Source: Pedobacter faecalis (GTDB taxonomy: Bacteria > Bacteroidota > Bacteroidia > Sphingobacteriales > Sphingobacteriaceae). From it: 64,000 bases of DNA. The notes under the pieces are model-generated. The model saw nothing but the letters and a program-made list of their open reading frames with translations, searched no databases and was not told the DNA's origin. A program made the translations under genes and the position numbers. Below, in pieces: positions 9,468 through 18,012 of this stretch. Positions within the stretch are counted from its first letter, which is position 1. Each line of letters begins with the position of its first letter. The stretch spans positions 2,790,001 through 2,854,000 of the forward strand of contig NZ_JARXOW010000001.1 of assembly GCF_030182585.1 (NCBI RefSeq). The letters are read 5' to 3'.

Positions 9468-9871
9468 CAAAAAAAATTGAATTGAGCATCGCCAGGTTTT
9501 CTGTCTTTTATTTTTTGTACTGCGCATTATTGGCTTTGGTAGCCTGCGTCGCTCCTCTGTTTTTCCCGGGCGTACACCTTTTTGTTTCCAAATTCTGGGT
9601 GGTATTCGGCTTCCTTGCAGGGGTTACTTTCATTGCGTATATCCTGGCTGATCTGGGGATTAAACGTAACCCGGAAACCGGTATTATGGCTATAATGGGG
9701 TCGATAGCGCTGAAGATGCTCTTTTCGATGGCTTTTGTGTTGATTTACAGCGTGTACGGGAAGGAAAAAGGTGTTGTGTTTGTGCTGAATTTTTTTTCTT
9801 TATATTTATTGTTCACCTTCTTTGAAATCTACTGTTTGTTACGTAACTTGCGCCACCAAAATAAAAAGTAA
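9455..9871 (+). CDS. AtpI-like membrane protein of the ATP synthase operon
   Basis: Up to 138 residues with four hydrophobic segments and short loops, ending in a basic tail (RNLRHQNKK). No ATG lies near the 5' end. TTG at 9455 or, more compatible with the promoter overlapping 9460-9467, TTG at 9482 (129 residues) are the candidate starts. Small four-helix proteins at this position, before atpB, are a recurrent feature of ATP synthase operons and resemble the I subunit. No catalytic motif is visible. The function in ATP synthase assembly is inferred from position only. Confidence 0.7.
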   Translation: MHTFAKKIELSIARFSVFYFLYCALLALVACVAPLFFPGVHLFVSKFWVVFGFLAGVTFIAYILADLGIKRNPETGIMAIMGSIALKMLFSMAFVLIYSVYGKEKGVVFVLNFFSLYLLFTFFEIYCLLRNLRHQNKK

Positions 9872-9885
9872 AAATCTGCGACTAA

Positions 9886-11052
9886 ATGGATTGTAGCCAC
9901 GTTTTTGAGTTTAAAGTGAATAGGTTAATTGTTGTTTTTACGCTTTTTTTAGCGTTTTGTTTTCGGACATCTGTTGCTTTTGCTCAGGCTGACACTGCTC
10001 ACGGTGCCGGAAATCATCATGTAGCCGATACCGCGGCAACTCATGGGGCTCACGGGGAAGAAACTGCTGAGAAAAAATTCGATATCGGTAAGTTTGCTCT
10101 GCATCATATTGCGGATTCGCACAGCTGGCATGTGATTGGTGATACGTATATTGGTTTGCCGGTGATTCTGTATACTCCCCAGGGATTTGTGTTTTTTAAT
10201 TCTTCGGATTTTCATCATGACGATGCGGCGACCGTAGTTGTAGAGCGCAACGGACAGCGCTTCGTGAAATTCCATGAGAAGATTTATTATGCTTCGGCTA
10301 CCGCCAATGACCATGGTCAGTTTGTTGATCTCGATGAGCATCATCATCCGCTGAACGCCCGCCCGCTTGATTTGTCGTTCACCAAGAACGTATGCACGTT
10401 ATTTTTGTCGGTCATAGTCCTTTTGGTTGTTTTCATTAACGTGGCTAAGGGATATAAGAAACGTCGCGGCAAATCGCCTAAAGGTTTGCAGTCATGGATG
10501 GAGCCGATCATCCTTTTTGTGCGGGACGATATTGCTAAGCCTAACCTGGGTCATAAATACGAGCGTTTCATGCCATATCTGTTGACCGTGTTTTTCTTTA
10601 TCTGGTTTAACAATATGCTTGGCCTCGTGCCTTTCCTTCCAGGTGGTGCCAACTTAACAGGCAACATCGCCGTAACCATGGTTCTTGCTGTGGCTACATT
10701 TTGCATTACGGTCTTCAACGGAAACAAATATTACTGGAAGCACATCTTTGCGCCGGATGTTCCGTGGTGGATGTATGTGGTTATGGTGCCGGTTGAACTC
10801 TTCGGTATCTTTACAAAGCCGATTGCTTTGATGATTCGTTTGTTTGCCAATATTACTGCAGGTCACATTCTGGTGCTTTCACTGATCTGTCTGGTATTCG
10901 TTTTTGATAGCCTCTACATTGCTCCTGTTTCTGTAGCTTTTGCGGTCTTCATCGGAGCTATTGAACTTCTGGTTGCGTTTATACAGGCTTTTATATTTAC
11001 CATATTGTCTGCCCTGTTTATCGGTATGGCAATTGAAGAGCACCACCATTAA
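9886..11052 (+). CDS. atpB: ATP synthase subunit a (AtpB)
   Basis: A 388-residue Fo subunit a, which provides the two half-channels for protons next to the c ring. The conserved helix with the essential arginine is present (ALMIRLFANITAGH), as is the C-terminal helix pair. The protein is over 100 residues longer than the enterobacterial form. It begins with a hydrophobic signal-like segment ending SVAFAQ, followed by a His-rich acidic region (residues about 36-60) and a beta-rich extramembrane section before the first core helix at about 165. GTG at 9916 is an alternative start that gives a tighter signal peptide. Long N-terminal extensions are known in Bacteroidota AtpB. Confidence 0.96.
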   Translation: MDCSHVFEFKVNRLIVVFTLFLAFCFRTSVAFAQADTAHGAGNHHVADTAATHGAHGEETAEKKFDIGKFALHHIADSHSWHVIGDTYIGLPVILYTPQGFVFFNSSDFHHDDAATVVVERNGQRFVKFHEKIYYASATANDHGQFVDLDEHHHPLNARPLDLSFTKNVCTLFLSVIVLLVVFINVAKGYKKRRGKSPKGLQSWMEPIILFVRDDIAKPNLGHKYERFMPYLLTVFFFIWFNNMLGLVPFLPGGANLTGNIAVTMVLAVATFCITVFNGNKYYWKHIFAPDVPWWMYVVMVPVELFGIFTKPIALMIRLFANITAGHILVLSLICLVFVFDSLYIAPVSVAFAVFIGAIELLVAFIQAFIFTILSALFIGMAIEEHHH

Positions 11053-11069
11053 ATTGAATTATTTTTTAA

Positions 11070-11300
<231 letters not shown>

Positions 11301-11307
11301 AATTATC

Positions 11308-11339
11308 TGCGCCGGGCGTCACGCCCGGCGCATTTTTTT
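11308..11339 (+). terminator. Strong intrinsic terminator/attenuator between atpE and atpF
   Basis: TGCGCCGGGCGT (11308-11319) and ACGCCCGGCGCA (11321-11332) are perfect inverted repeats with one base between them, followed by seven T. This is a textbook Rho-independent terminator inside the operon. It probably reduces transcription of atpF-H-A-G relative to atpB-E, or separates two transcripts. Confidence 0.85.
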
Positions 11340-11367
11340 GTTAAGAAAATAACACTGATATAAGTAA

Positions 11368-11862
11368 ATGGAATTATTAATACCTGAGATTGGCCTGGTT
11401 ATCCTTCAAACGATAGCTTTTTTAATATTGATGTTTTTGCTGGCAAAGTTTGCCTGGAAACCTGTTCTGGCAGCGATTAAAGAGCGTGAGCAATCTATCG
11501 ATGAGGCTTTGAATAAAGCAGAACTGGCAAAACAGGAAATGGCCAGACTGACTGCTCAGAATGAGGAACTGATGAAAGAGGCGCGCGATGAGCGCGACCG
11601 CATCCTTAAGGAGGCTAAGCTTTTGAAAGACAATATTGTGCAGGAGGCGAAAACTCAAGCGCAGCAGGAAGGTTCTAAGTTAATTGAGAAGGCTAAGATC
11701 GAAATTGAGAATCAAAAAAAGGCAGCTTTGGCAGAATTGAAGAGCCAGGTTTCAAGCCTGTCACTTGATATCGCTGAGCGTGTTTTGCGTAACCAGCTTG
11801 ATGATAAAGCGAAACAGCAGGAGTTGGTTTCCAGTCTGTTGAAAGACGTAGAATTAAACTAA
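11368..11862 (+). CDS. atpF: ATP synthase subunit b (AtpF)
   Basis: A 164-residue peripheral stalk subunit. One N-terminal membrane helix (about residues 6-26, IGLVILQTIAFLILMFLL) is followed by a long charged helix with heptad character that dimerises and reaches delta at the top of F1. The first in-cytoplasm segment KFAWKPVLAAIKERE is typical of the family. It starts 28 bases after the T tract of the terminator. Normal length. Confidence 0.96.
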   Translation: MELLIPEIGLVILQTIAFLILMFLLAKFAWKPVLAAIKEREQSIDEALNKAELAKQEMARLTAQNEELMKEARDERDRILKEAKLLKDNIVQEAKTQAQQEGSKLIEKAKIEIENQKKAALAELKSQVSSLSLDIAERVLRNQLDDKAKQQELVSSLLKDVELN

Positions 11863-11884
11863 GGATTGTTTAGCGCAGAATATA

Positions 11885-12433
11885 ATGGCAGAAAATAAAG
11901 CAGCATCCAGATACGCCAAGTCCATCATAGACCTGGCAATCGAGCGCAATGCGCTGGAGGAAGTTAGACAGGATATGGTGTCGTTTGCGCAGGTCTTGGA
12001 AAGCAGTTCCGAGCTCGGTGCTATCCTCAGAAATCCGATCGTACCGTTGGATAAGAAGTGGGGTATACTGGAAAACGTGTTTAGCGGTAAAGTACATGAG
12101 ATCACCAGGTCGTTTATGCAACTGCTTGTCAACAAAGGACGCTCGGCCATTTTACCTGACACCGCTACATCTTTTGTCGCGCAGTATAATGCGCTGAAAG
12201 GCATTGTAACGGCAGATGTAACTTCTGCTACGGCATTGACACCGGCTAATAGGGCTGAGATCGAAGCTATTGTTAAGCAGCAGACGGGTGCTAAACAGGT
12301 GTTCGTAAACGAAAAAGTAAGCGAAAAGCTTATTGGCGGTTTTATACTTAAGGTTGGCGACAGGCAGTTTGACGCGAGCATCCTGAGTGGATTAAACAAA
12401 TTGAAAAAAGAATTTGCCCAGGGCGTTGCTTAG
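11885..12433 (+). CDS. atpH: ATP synthase subunit delta (AtpH)
   Basis: A 182-residue OSCP/delta subunit joining the b stalk to alpha. The N-terminal helical domain begins with ASRYAKSIIDLAIE, a typical delta start, and the C-terminal part has the conserved IGGFILKVGDRQFDASI segment. It lies between atpF and atpA, all on one strand, with short gaps. Confidence 0.95.
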   Translation: MAENKAASRYAKSIIDLAIERNALEEVRQDMVSFAQVLESSSELGAILRNPIVPLDKKWGILENVFSGKVHEITRSFMQLLVNKGRSAILPDTATSFVAQYNALKGIVTADVTSATALTPANRAEIEAIVKQQTGAKQVFVNEKVSEKLIGGFILKVGDRQFDASILSGLNKLKKEFAQGVA

Positions 12434-12481
12434 ATCCGGGGTTTAAATGTATACTGATTTATAAAGAAATAATATAAAATT

Positions 12482-14056
12482 ATGGTAGAGGTAAGACCAG
12501 ACGAAGTATCGGCAATCATCAGGCAGCAATTGGCGGGCTTCAAATCAACGGCGGAACTTGAAGAAGTTGGTACCGTATTGCAAGTGGGCGATGGTATTGC
12601 CCGTGTTTACGGCCTGACCAAGGTTCAGTCCGGCGAATTAGTTGAGTTCGAAACAGGCTTGCAGGGTATCGTGTTAAACCTTGAAGAAGATAACGTGGGT
12701 GTGGTACTTTTAGGTCCGCACGACGATATCAAAGAAGGTGACACTATTAAACGTACCAAGAAGATCGCCTCGATCAAAGTGGGTGAGGGTATGCTGGGCC
12801 GCGTTGTAAACACGCTTGGTCAGCCTATTGATGGTAAGGGACCTATCCTGGGCGAAACTTACGAAATGCCGATTGAGCGTAAAGCACCGGGTGTAATTTA
12901 TCGTCAGCCGGTTACCGAACCTTTGCAGACTGGTATCAAAGCTATCGATGGGATGATTCCAATTGGCCGCGGTCAGCGTGAGCTTGTGATTGGTGACCGT
13001 CAGATCGGTAAGACTGCCGTTTGTATTGATACAATCATCAACCAGAAAGAATTTTACGAAGCAGGTAACCCTGTGTATTGTATATATGTTGCCTGTGGAC
13101 AAAAAGCAAGTACTGTTGCGAACATTGTCCGTACCCTCGAGGAGAACGGCGCCATGCCATACACTGTGGTTGTTGCGGCTTCAGCAGCTGAACCGGCTCC
13201 TCTACAGTTCTATGCTCCGTTCTCAGGTGCAGCGATAGGCGAATTTTTCCGTGATACTGGTCGGCCAGCCCTGATCGTTTATGACGATTTGTCTAAACAG
13301 GCTGTGGCTTACCGCGAAGTATCTCTGCTGCTTCGTCGTCCACCGGGCCGTGAGGCTTATCCAGGAGACGTGTTCTATCTGCACAGCCGTTTATTGGAGC
13401 GTGCTGCGAAGATTAACGCTAACGATGATATCGCAAAAAACATGAACGATTTACCTGAATCTATTAAGGGTATCGTAAAAGGTGGTGGTTCGTTAACAGC
13501 CCTTCCGATTATCGAAACTCAGGCTGGTGACGTTTCTGCCTATATTCCGACGAACGTAATTTCGATCACCGACGGACAGATTTTCCTCGAGAGTAACCTG
13601 TTCAATTCGGGTATCCGTCCTGCAATCAACGTAGGTATCTCGGTATCACGTGTAGGTGGTAACGCGCAGATCAAATCGATGAAGAAAGTTGCAGGTACCT
13701 TAAAGCTTGACCAGGCACAGTATCGCGAACTTGAAGCTTTCTCTAAATTCGGATCTGACCTTGATGCGGCAACTAAATCGGTACTGGATAAAGGCGCGCG
13801 CAACGTGGAGATCCTGAAACAGGGACAATTCTCGCCAATGACGGTTGAGAAGCAGGTTGCGATCATCTATATCGGAACAAAGAACCTGATGCGGTCTGTA
13901 CCAGTTAACAAAGTGAAAGAATTTGAAGTTGAGTATTTACAGCAGCTTGAATTGCGTCATCCTGAGACTTTGAAAGCCTTAAAGGCCGGCAAGTTTGATG
14001 ACGAGATCACTGGAGTGCTGGAAACCGTAGCGAAAGAACTTTCAGCTAAATATTAA
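12482..14056 (+). CDS. atpA: ATP synthase subunit alpha (AtpA)
   Basis: A 524-residue F1 alpha subunit holding the non-catalytic nucleotide sites. The P-loop GDRQIGKT is at residues 171-178. [25 protein letters not shown] (shown in part: [12 protein letters not shown]) is the Walker B region, with the alpha signature following it. Length and start ([17 protein letters not shown]) are standard. Its partner beta is not encoded in this operon. Confidence 0.98.
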   Translation: MVEVRPDEVSAIIRQQLAGFKSTAELEEVGTVLQVGDGIARVYGLTKVQSGELVEFETGLQGIVLNLEEDNVGVVLLGPHDDIKEGDTIKRTKKIASIKVGEGMLGRVVNTLGQPIDGKGPILGETYEMPIERKAPGVIYRQPVTEPLQTGIKAIDGMIPIGRGQRELVIGDRQIGKTAVCIDTIINQKEFYEAGNPVYCIYVACGQKASTVANIVRTLEENGAMPYTVVVAASAAEPAPLQFYAPFSGAAIGEFFRDTGRPALIVYDDLSKQAVAYREVSLLLRRPPGREAYPGDVFYLHSRLLERAAKINANDDIAKNMNDLPESIKGIVKGGGSLTALPIIETQAGDVSAYIPTNVISITDGQIFLESNLFNSGIRPAINVGISVSRVGGNAQIKSMKKVAGTLKLDQAQYRELEAFSKFGSDLDAATKSVLDKGARNVEILKQGQFSPMTVEKQVAIIYIGTKNLMRSVPVNKVKEFEVEYLQQLELRHPETLKALKAGKFDDEITGVLETVAKELSAKY

Positions 14057-14094
14057 TAAAGACAGGCAGCTGATACTTAATACCCGAGAAAAGA

Positions 14095-14976
14095 ATGGCT
14101 AATTTAAAAGAAGTAAGAAATCGCATTGCATCGGTTCAGTCTACCCAGCAGATCACCAAGGCCATGAAAATGGTTTCGGCTGCTAAGCTGAAACGTGCGA
14201 CCAACGCTATTGTTCAGTTACGGCCTTATGCAACCAAACTTAAGGAAATCCTGGGTAATCTTTCTGCCAGCCTGGAGGGTTCATCTTCTCCTTTTATTCA
14301 GGAGAGAGAGCCTAACAAAGTGTTGATCGTTGCGGTATCTTCTAACCGCGGTTTGGCGGGGGCTTTTAACACGAACGTCATTAAAACGACGAACAACCTT
14401 ATTTCAGAAAAATACAGCGAGCAGTACAAGAATGGTAACGTAAGCATTCTGGCGATCGGTAAGAAGACTCAGGACTTCTATGAAAAGCGTGGATACAATA
14501 CGGTTGGCAACAATAATGAGATCTTTAATGCGCTGACCTTCGAAAATGTAACTAAAATTACCGATTCCATCATGGATGGCTTTGAAAAAGGAAAGTATGA
14601 CCGGGTAGAACTTGTTTATAACCGCTTTAAGAACGCCGCAGTTCAGATCCTGACCACCGAGCAATTATTGCCTTTGCCTAAGAATGAGGAAACTGAGGTC
14701 GCCCAGGTATCTAATACTGACTATGTTCTTGAGCCTTCTAAAGAGCGCATTGTGGAGCAGCTGATCCCGAAATCGATTAAGATTCAATTGTATAAAGCAG
14801 TGCTTGATTCGCACGCCTCTGAGCATGGCGCTCGGATGACTTCAATGGATAAGGCAACTGAAAACGCGGGCGATCTGCTTAAGGCCCTGAAGTTGTCGTA
14901 TAACCAGGCGCGTCAGGCGGCTATTACAACGGAGCTGACGGAAATTGTGAGTGGTGCAGCAGCATTGAACGGTTAA
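14095..14976 (+). CDS. atpG: ATP synthase subunit gamma (AtpG)
   Basis: A 293-residue central rotor shaft. The N-terminal helix starts MANLKEVRNRIASVQSTQQI, the C-terminal helix contains MDKATENAGDLLKAL and ends with the conserved RQAAITTELTEIVSGAAAL region (quoted in part), and the middle alpha/beta domain contains VSSNRGLAGAFN. It is the last ATP synthase gene here. No atpD or atpC follows it. Confidence 0.97.
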   Translation: MANLKEVRNRIASVQSTQQITKAMKMVSAAKLKRATNAIVQLRPYATKLKEILGNLSASLEGSSSPFIQEREPNKVLIVAVSSNRGLAGAFNTNVIKTTNNLISEKYSEQYKNGNVSILAIGKKTQDFYEKRGYNTVGNNNEIFNALTFENVTKITDSIMDGFEKGKYDRVELVYNRFKNAAVQILTTEQLLPLPKNEETEVAQVSNTDYVLEPSKERIVEQLIPKSIKIQLYKAVLDSHASEHGARMTSMDKATENAGDLLKALKLSYNQARQAAITTELTEIVSGAAALNG

Positions 14977-15009
14977 GGCAGAGGAAGATAGACTTATTGA
15001 AATAAATCC

Positions 15010-15017
15010 TATATTTG
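15010..15017 (+). promoter_or_regulatory. Putative -7 element for the 15036 gene
   Basis: TATATTTG fits TAnnTTTG exactly and sits 18 bases before the ATG at 15036. The only nearby TTG (14997-14999) is 10 bases upstream, too close for a standard -33 element. This suggests the small gene can be transcribed separately from the atp operon. Confidence 0.4.
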
Positions 15018-15035
15018 AAGCACAAATTTTAAGAC

Positions 15036-15251
15036 ATGGAACAAAGACCTAAGCACAATACTGAGAGCATGAAAACCGCCAACGAGGTGGGTACATATAA
15101 GCTAATGACCGTTGGGATTTTGATTGGCGTTCTGGGGGTTTATCTTCGTTTCGCTGCCGATTCTACAATGCTGTCTATTGTATCGTGGGTTATCTTACTG
15201 GTTGGATCTGTTATTGCCTGCAAAGCAGTATTTAAAATATTAAACGCTTAA
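15036..15251 (+). CDS. Small two-helix membrane protein, unknown function
   Basis: 71 residues: a polar N-terminus (MEQRPKHNTESMKTANEVG) and two hydrophobic helices (about 23-40 and 46-66) with a short loop. I recognise no family motif. It follows atpG by 59 bases on the same strand and is closed by a strong terminator. A role connected with ATP synthase is possible from position only. The ATG at 15069 inside the frame is an alternative start. Confidence 0.7.
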   Translation: MEQRPKHNTESMKTANEVGTYKLMTVGILIGVLGVYLRFAADSTMLSIVSWVILLVGSVIACKAVFKILNA

Positions 15252-15276
15252 GCATAGTCAGCGAATAAATATTACG

Positions 15277-15307
15277 GCGCATCTGTTTCAAACGGATGCG
15301 CTTTTTT
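15277..15307 (+). terminator. Intrinsic terminator closing the atp region
   Basis: GCGCATCTGTTT (15277-15288) pairs with AAACGGATGCGC (15290-15301), with a single G-T wobble, and is followed by six T. It stands between the small membrane gene and the convergent ruvC stop codon. Confidence 0.85.
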
Positions 15308-15872
15308 ATTTTACCCGGGTTTTATTCGTTTTTACAAACGATTCCCATCCTGAATAGGATTTTCCGCTGCCGCCCAAAACCGCGGTACGCTGAAAAGAAT
15401 GGCATACCGCGACCGATAAACCGTCGGTCGCATCCAGAAACTCAGGCGTTTCCTTGAAATTCAACAGTCGCTGCAGCATCGCGGCTACCTGTTCTTTGCT
15501 TGTGTTGCCGTTGCCGGTTATCGACTGTTTTATCTTCTTAGGCGCATATTCGGTAATTGGAATATTTCTCGCCAGGGCCGCGGCCATTGCTGTGCCCTGC
15601 GCGCGGCCCAGTTTGAGCATCACTTGTATGTTTTTACCATAAAAGGGCGCTTCAAGCGCCACAGCATCAGGCTTGTACTGATCAATAAGAGCGGTGGTTT
15701 TTTCAAATATCCGCTGCAGCTTAAGAAAGTGGTCGTCCAAGTGGTCCATCCGCACAACACCCAGGGCGATGAGTTCGATCTTACTTCCCCGCTCCAGGAT
15801 AATCCCGTAACCCATGATAGATGTTCCTGGGTCAATGCCCATGATCACCCGTTCCTTTTTTTCTGCCAACAT
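15306..15872 (-). CDS. ruvC: Holliday junction resolvase RuvC
   Basis: A 188-residue endonuclease that cuts Holliday junctions with RuvAB. The four acidic active-site residues are in place: Asp14 (GIDPGTS), Glu74 (ALEAPF), and Asp147 and Asp150 (LDATDGLSVAVCH). It has the usual RuvC length with a slightly extended C-terminus. The gene converges on the atp region, with the shared terminator just beyond its stop codon. Confidence 0.97.
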   Translation of the reverse strand: MLAEKKERVIMGIDPGTSIMGYGIILERGSKIELIALGVVRMDHLDDHFLKLQRIFEKTTALIDQYKPDAVALEAPFYGKNIQVMLKLGRAQGTAMAAALARNIPITEYAPKKIKQSITGNGNTSKEQVAAMLQRLLNFKETPEFLDATDGLSVAVCHSFQRTAVLGGSGKSYSGWESFVKTNKTRVK

Positions 15873-15914
15873 AAAACAATATTAAGCATATTTGCAGACA
15901 CTAAGCCGGAAAGA

Positions 15915-16892
15915 TTGACACCTAAGTATAAAAAAGCTATTTCTTATGCATTGAAGACAGGCGTTGTTTTTTTCGCGTTTTGGTTTATCTATATTAAACT
16001 CTCAACCAATCAAAACATCAGGGAGTTCAGCGAACTGCTGAAGGGTATTGCACCTTCGGAAATTACCTGGATGCTTACGCTGATATTATGCCTGATGCTG
16101 GTCAACTGGGGTCTCGAAGCCATCAAATGGCAGAACCTGATTTCCAGAATTGAACGGATTTCCCTCTGGAGGTCCATCGAGTCTGTCTTTTGCGGATTAA
16201 CCTGGGCGATATTTACGCCCAACCGTATTGGCGAATATGGGGGTCGGGTATTCTTTTTATCCCCAAAGAGAAGGGTGATTGGCGTCGTGGCCATGGCGGT
16301 AGGCAATATAGGCCAGATGGTGCTTACCAATATCTTTGGCGCAGCGGCTGTCTGCGTGTTCCTGTACCGTTATGTCGATATCGACTATCGCCTCTATTAT
16401 GCGTTGGTTGTGCTCTCCGCCATGTTCTGCCTGTTTATGGCGATCTTTTATTTTAACATCAGGTGGCTTAATGGCATACTGCTGTCCATCCGTTTTACCC
16501 GGAAGTATAAGAAGTTCTATAACATCCTGGCCCGGCTTAGCAAGCGTGAGTTATGGCATATTTTGCTCTTGTGTTTTGCACGTTATCTGGTGTTCAGCAC
16601 GCAGTACTTTTTGCTGTTTTTCTGGCTTATTCCAAATTTGTATTATCTCGACATCCTGATGATGGTAAGCATCCTTTTCTTTGTGCAATCGACACTCCCT
16701 TCGCTCGACTTATTCGACGTTGGCGTGCGCAGCGTAACAGCTTCTTACTTTTTCGGGTTTCTTACAGATCAGGATGTGGCTGTCATAGCCTGTACGGCAT
16801 GTATTTGGCTGGTCAACATTATTATTCCAGCCATTCTAGGTTCTTATTTCGTATTTAAACTTAATTTTTTTGGAAGCAATCAACGTAGTTAG
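15915..16892 (+). CDS. Flippase-like membrane protein (lysylphosphatidylglycerol synthase TM / UPF0104 family)
   Basis: The frame is open from far upstream, but the first 97 codons are antisense to ruvC. TTG at 15915 (TPKYKKAISYALKTGVVFFA follows) gives 325 residues and a typical start. About eight hydrophobic helices and the conserved NRIGEYGGRVFFL segment (WAIFTPNRIGEYGGR) mark the membrane domain shared with LPG synthases and related lipid or polyprenyl flippases. The catalytic GNAT-like domain of real LPG synthases is absent. The next gene, a GT2 glycosyltransferase, starts 23 bases before this stop codon, so the two are translationally coupled and probably act on the same lipid-linked glycan. 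Confidence 0.85.
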   Translation: MTPKYKKAISYALKTGVVFFAFWFIYIKLSTNQNIREFSELLKGIAPSEITWMLTLILCLMLVNWGLEAIKWQNLISRIERISLWRSIESVFCGLTWAIFTPNRIGEYGGRVFFLSPKRRVIGVVAMAVGNIGQMVLTNIFGAAAVCVFLYRYVDIDYRLYYALVVLSAMFCLFMAIFYFNIRWLNGILLSIRFTRKYKKFYNILARLSKRELWHILLLCFARYLVFSTQYFLLFFWLIPNLYYLDILMMVSILFFVQSTLPSLDLFDVGVRSVTASYFFGFLTDQDVAVIACTACIWLVNIIIPAILGSYFVFKLNFFGSNQRS

Positions 16893-18006
16893 TTTGATCG
16901 GTTTGGTACTCTCCCTGCTGTATTTTGCGCTTATTGCCCTGTTCACCAGAGGCTGGTTGGCCTTAAAGTATTTCATTCCGGTGGTTAAGGCCCCGCGTAC
17001 CCGGGTATCTGTCATCGTCGCGGCTAGAAATGAGGCTGCCGTAATTGAACGTACCATAAAAGCGCTGCTTGAGCAAACTTACGAGAAGTCGCTTACTGAG
17101 ATCATTTTTATCGACGACCATTCTACGGATGCCACGCCAGATATCATACGCCGTTATGAAGGCCAGGGCGTTGTGCTGATCCAGCTAAATGAAACGGAGC
17201 GATTGAATTCGTATAAGAAGAAGGCTATCCAGACAGCCATAGGTCAGGCCAGGGGTGATCTGATCGTTACTACCGATGCCGATTGTGTAATGGGCGTTAA
17301 CTGGTTGTCAACCATCATAGCTTATTATGAAGCGGGGGACTATAAGATGATATCGTGTCCGGTGGCATACTTCGAGGAGCGAACTTTTTTTGAACGGGCA
17401 CAATCACTCGAATTCCTGTACCTGATCGGTATGGGCGCCTCTACTATAGGAAATGGAATGCCCTCCACCTGTAACGGAGCCAATCTGGCCTACCAGCGCA
17501 GGGCTTTCTATGAGGTAGGTGGCTTTAGCGGCATCGATAATCTCGCATCTGGCGATGATGAATTGCTGCTGCATAAAATGGCCGCAAAATACCCCGACTC
17601 CATCGGCTTTCTAAAAAGCAGGGAAGCTATCGTATATACTCATGCCAAGCCAGATTTGGAGGCTTTTATTCAGCAGCGTAAACGCTGGGCATCTAAAAGC
17701 ACGCGGTATCAGAACAAAATCATCATTGCACTTGGAATCGGCGTATGGCTTTTTAACCTCAGTATGCTGATCAGCATTGTTGCAGCTATGTTCGACCCGC
17801 GATATTTGTCGACTGCCGGCGTACAACTGCTTGTTAAGATCTGTGCCGAACTGATTTTCTTGTACGGGGTAACGGCCTTTGCTGGCAGACGAAGCCTATT
17901 GCAACTATTACCCGTGCTGAGCGTTTTGCATATTCTCTATATTGTGTATATTGGAATTGCCGGAAATTCAGGTAAATACAACTGGAAAGGCAGAATGGTA
18001 AGGTAA
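16870..18006 (+). CDS. Family 2 glycosyltransferase, membrane bound
   Basis: 378 residues from a TTG start. An N-terminal helix (about 5-27) precedes a GT2 catalytic domain with VSVIVAARNEAAVIE, IIFIDDHSTDATP, the DxD-like TTDADC, the acceptor-site ASGDDE and the QxxRW motif (QQRKRW). Two or three C-terminal helices follow. Processive or lipid-linked sugar transferases have this layout. The donor and acceptor cannot be read from the sequence. The ABC permease starts 6 bases after its stop codon. Confidence 0.9.
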   Translation: MEAINVVSLIGLVLSLLYFALIALFTRGWLALKYFIPVVKAPRTRVSVIVAARNEAAVIERTIKALLEQTYEKSLTEIIFIDDHSTDATPDIIRRYEGQGVVLIQLNETERLNSYKKKAIQTAIGQARGDLIVTTDADCVMGVNWLSTIIAYYEAGDYKMISCPVAYFEERTFFERAQSLEFLYLIGMGASTIGNGMPSTCNGANLAYQRRAFYEVGGFSGIDNLASGDDELLLHKMAAKYPDSIGFLKSREAIVYTHAKPDLEAFIQQRKRWASKSTRYQNKIIIALGIGVWLFNLSMLISIVAAMFDPRYLSTAGVQLLVKICAELIFLYGVTAFAGRRSLLQLLPVLSVLHILYIVYIGIAGNSGKYNWKGRMVR

Positions 18007-18012
18007 GTAAGC

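Noticed and set aside
15624..15914. Long upstream extension of the flippase-like gene frame
   Set aside because: It runs antisense through ruvC, has no membrane or family character and lies before the more likely TTG start at 15915.
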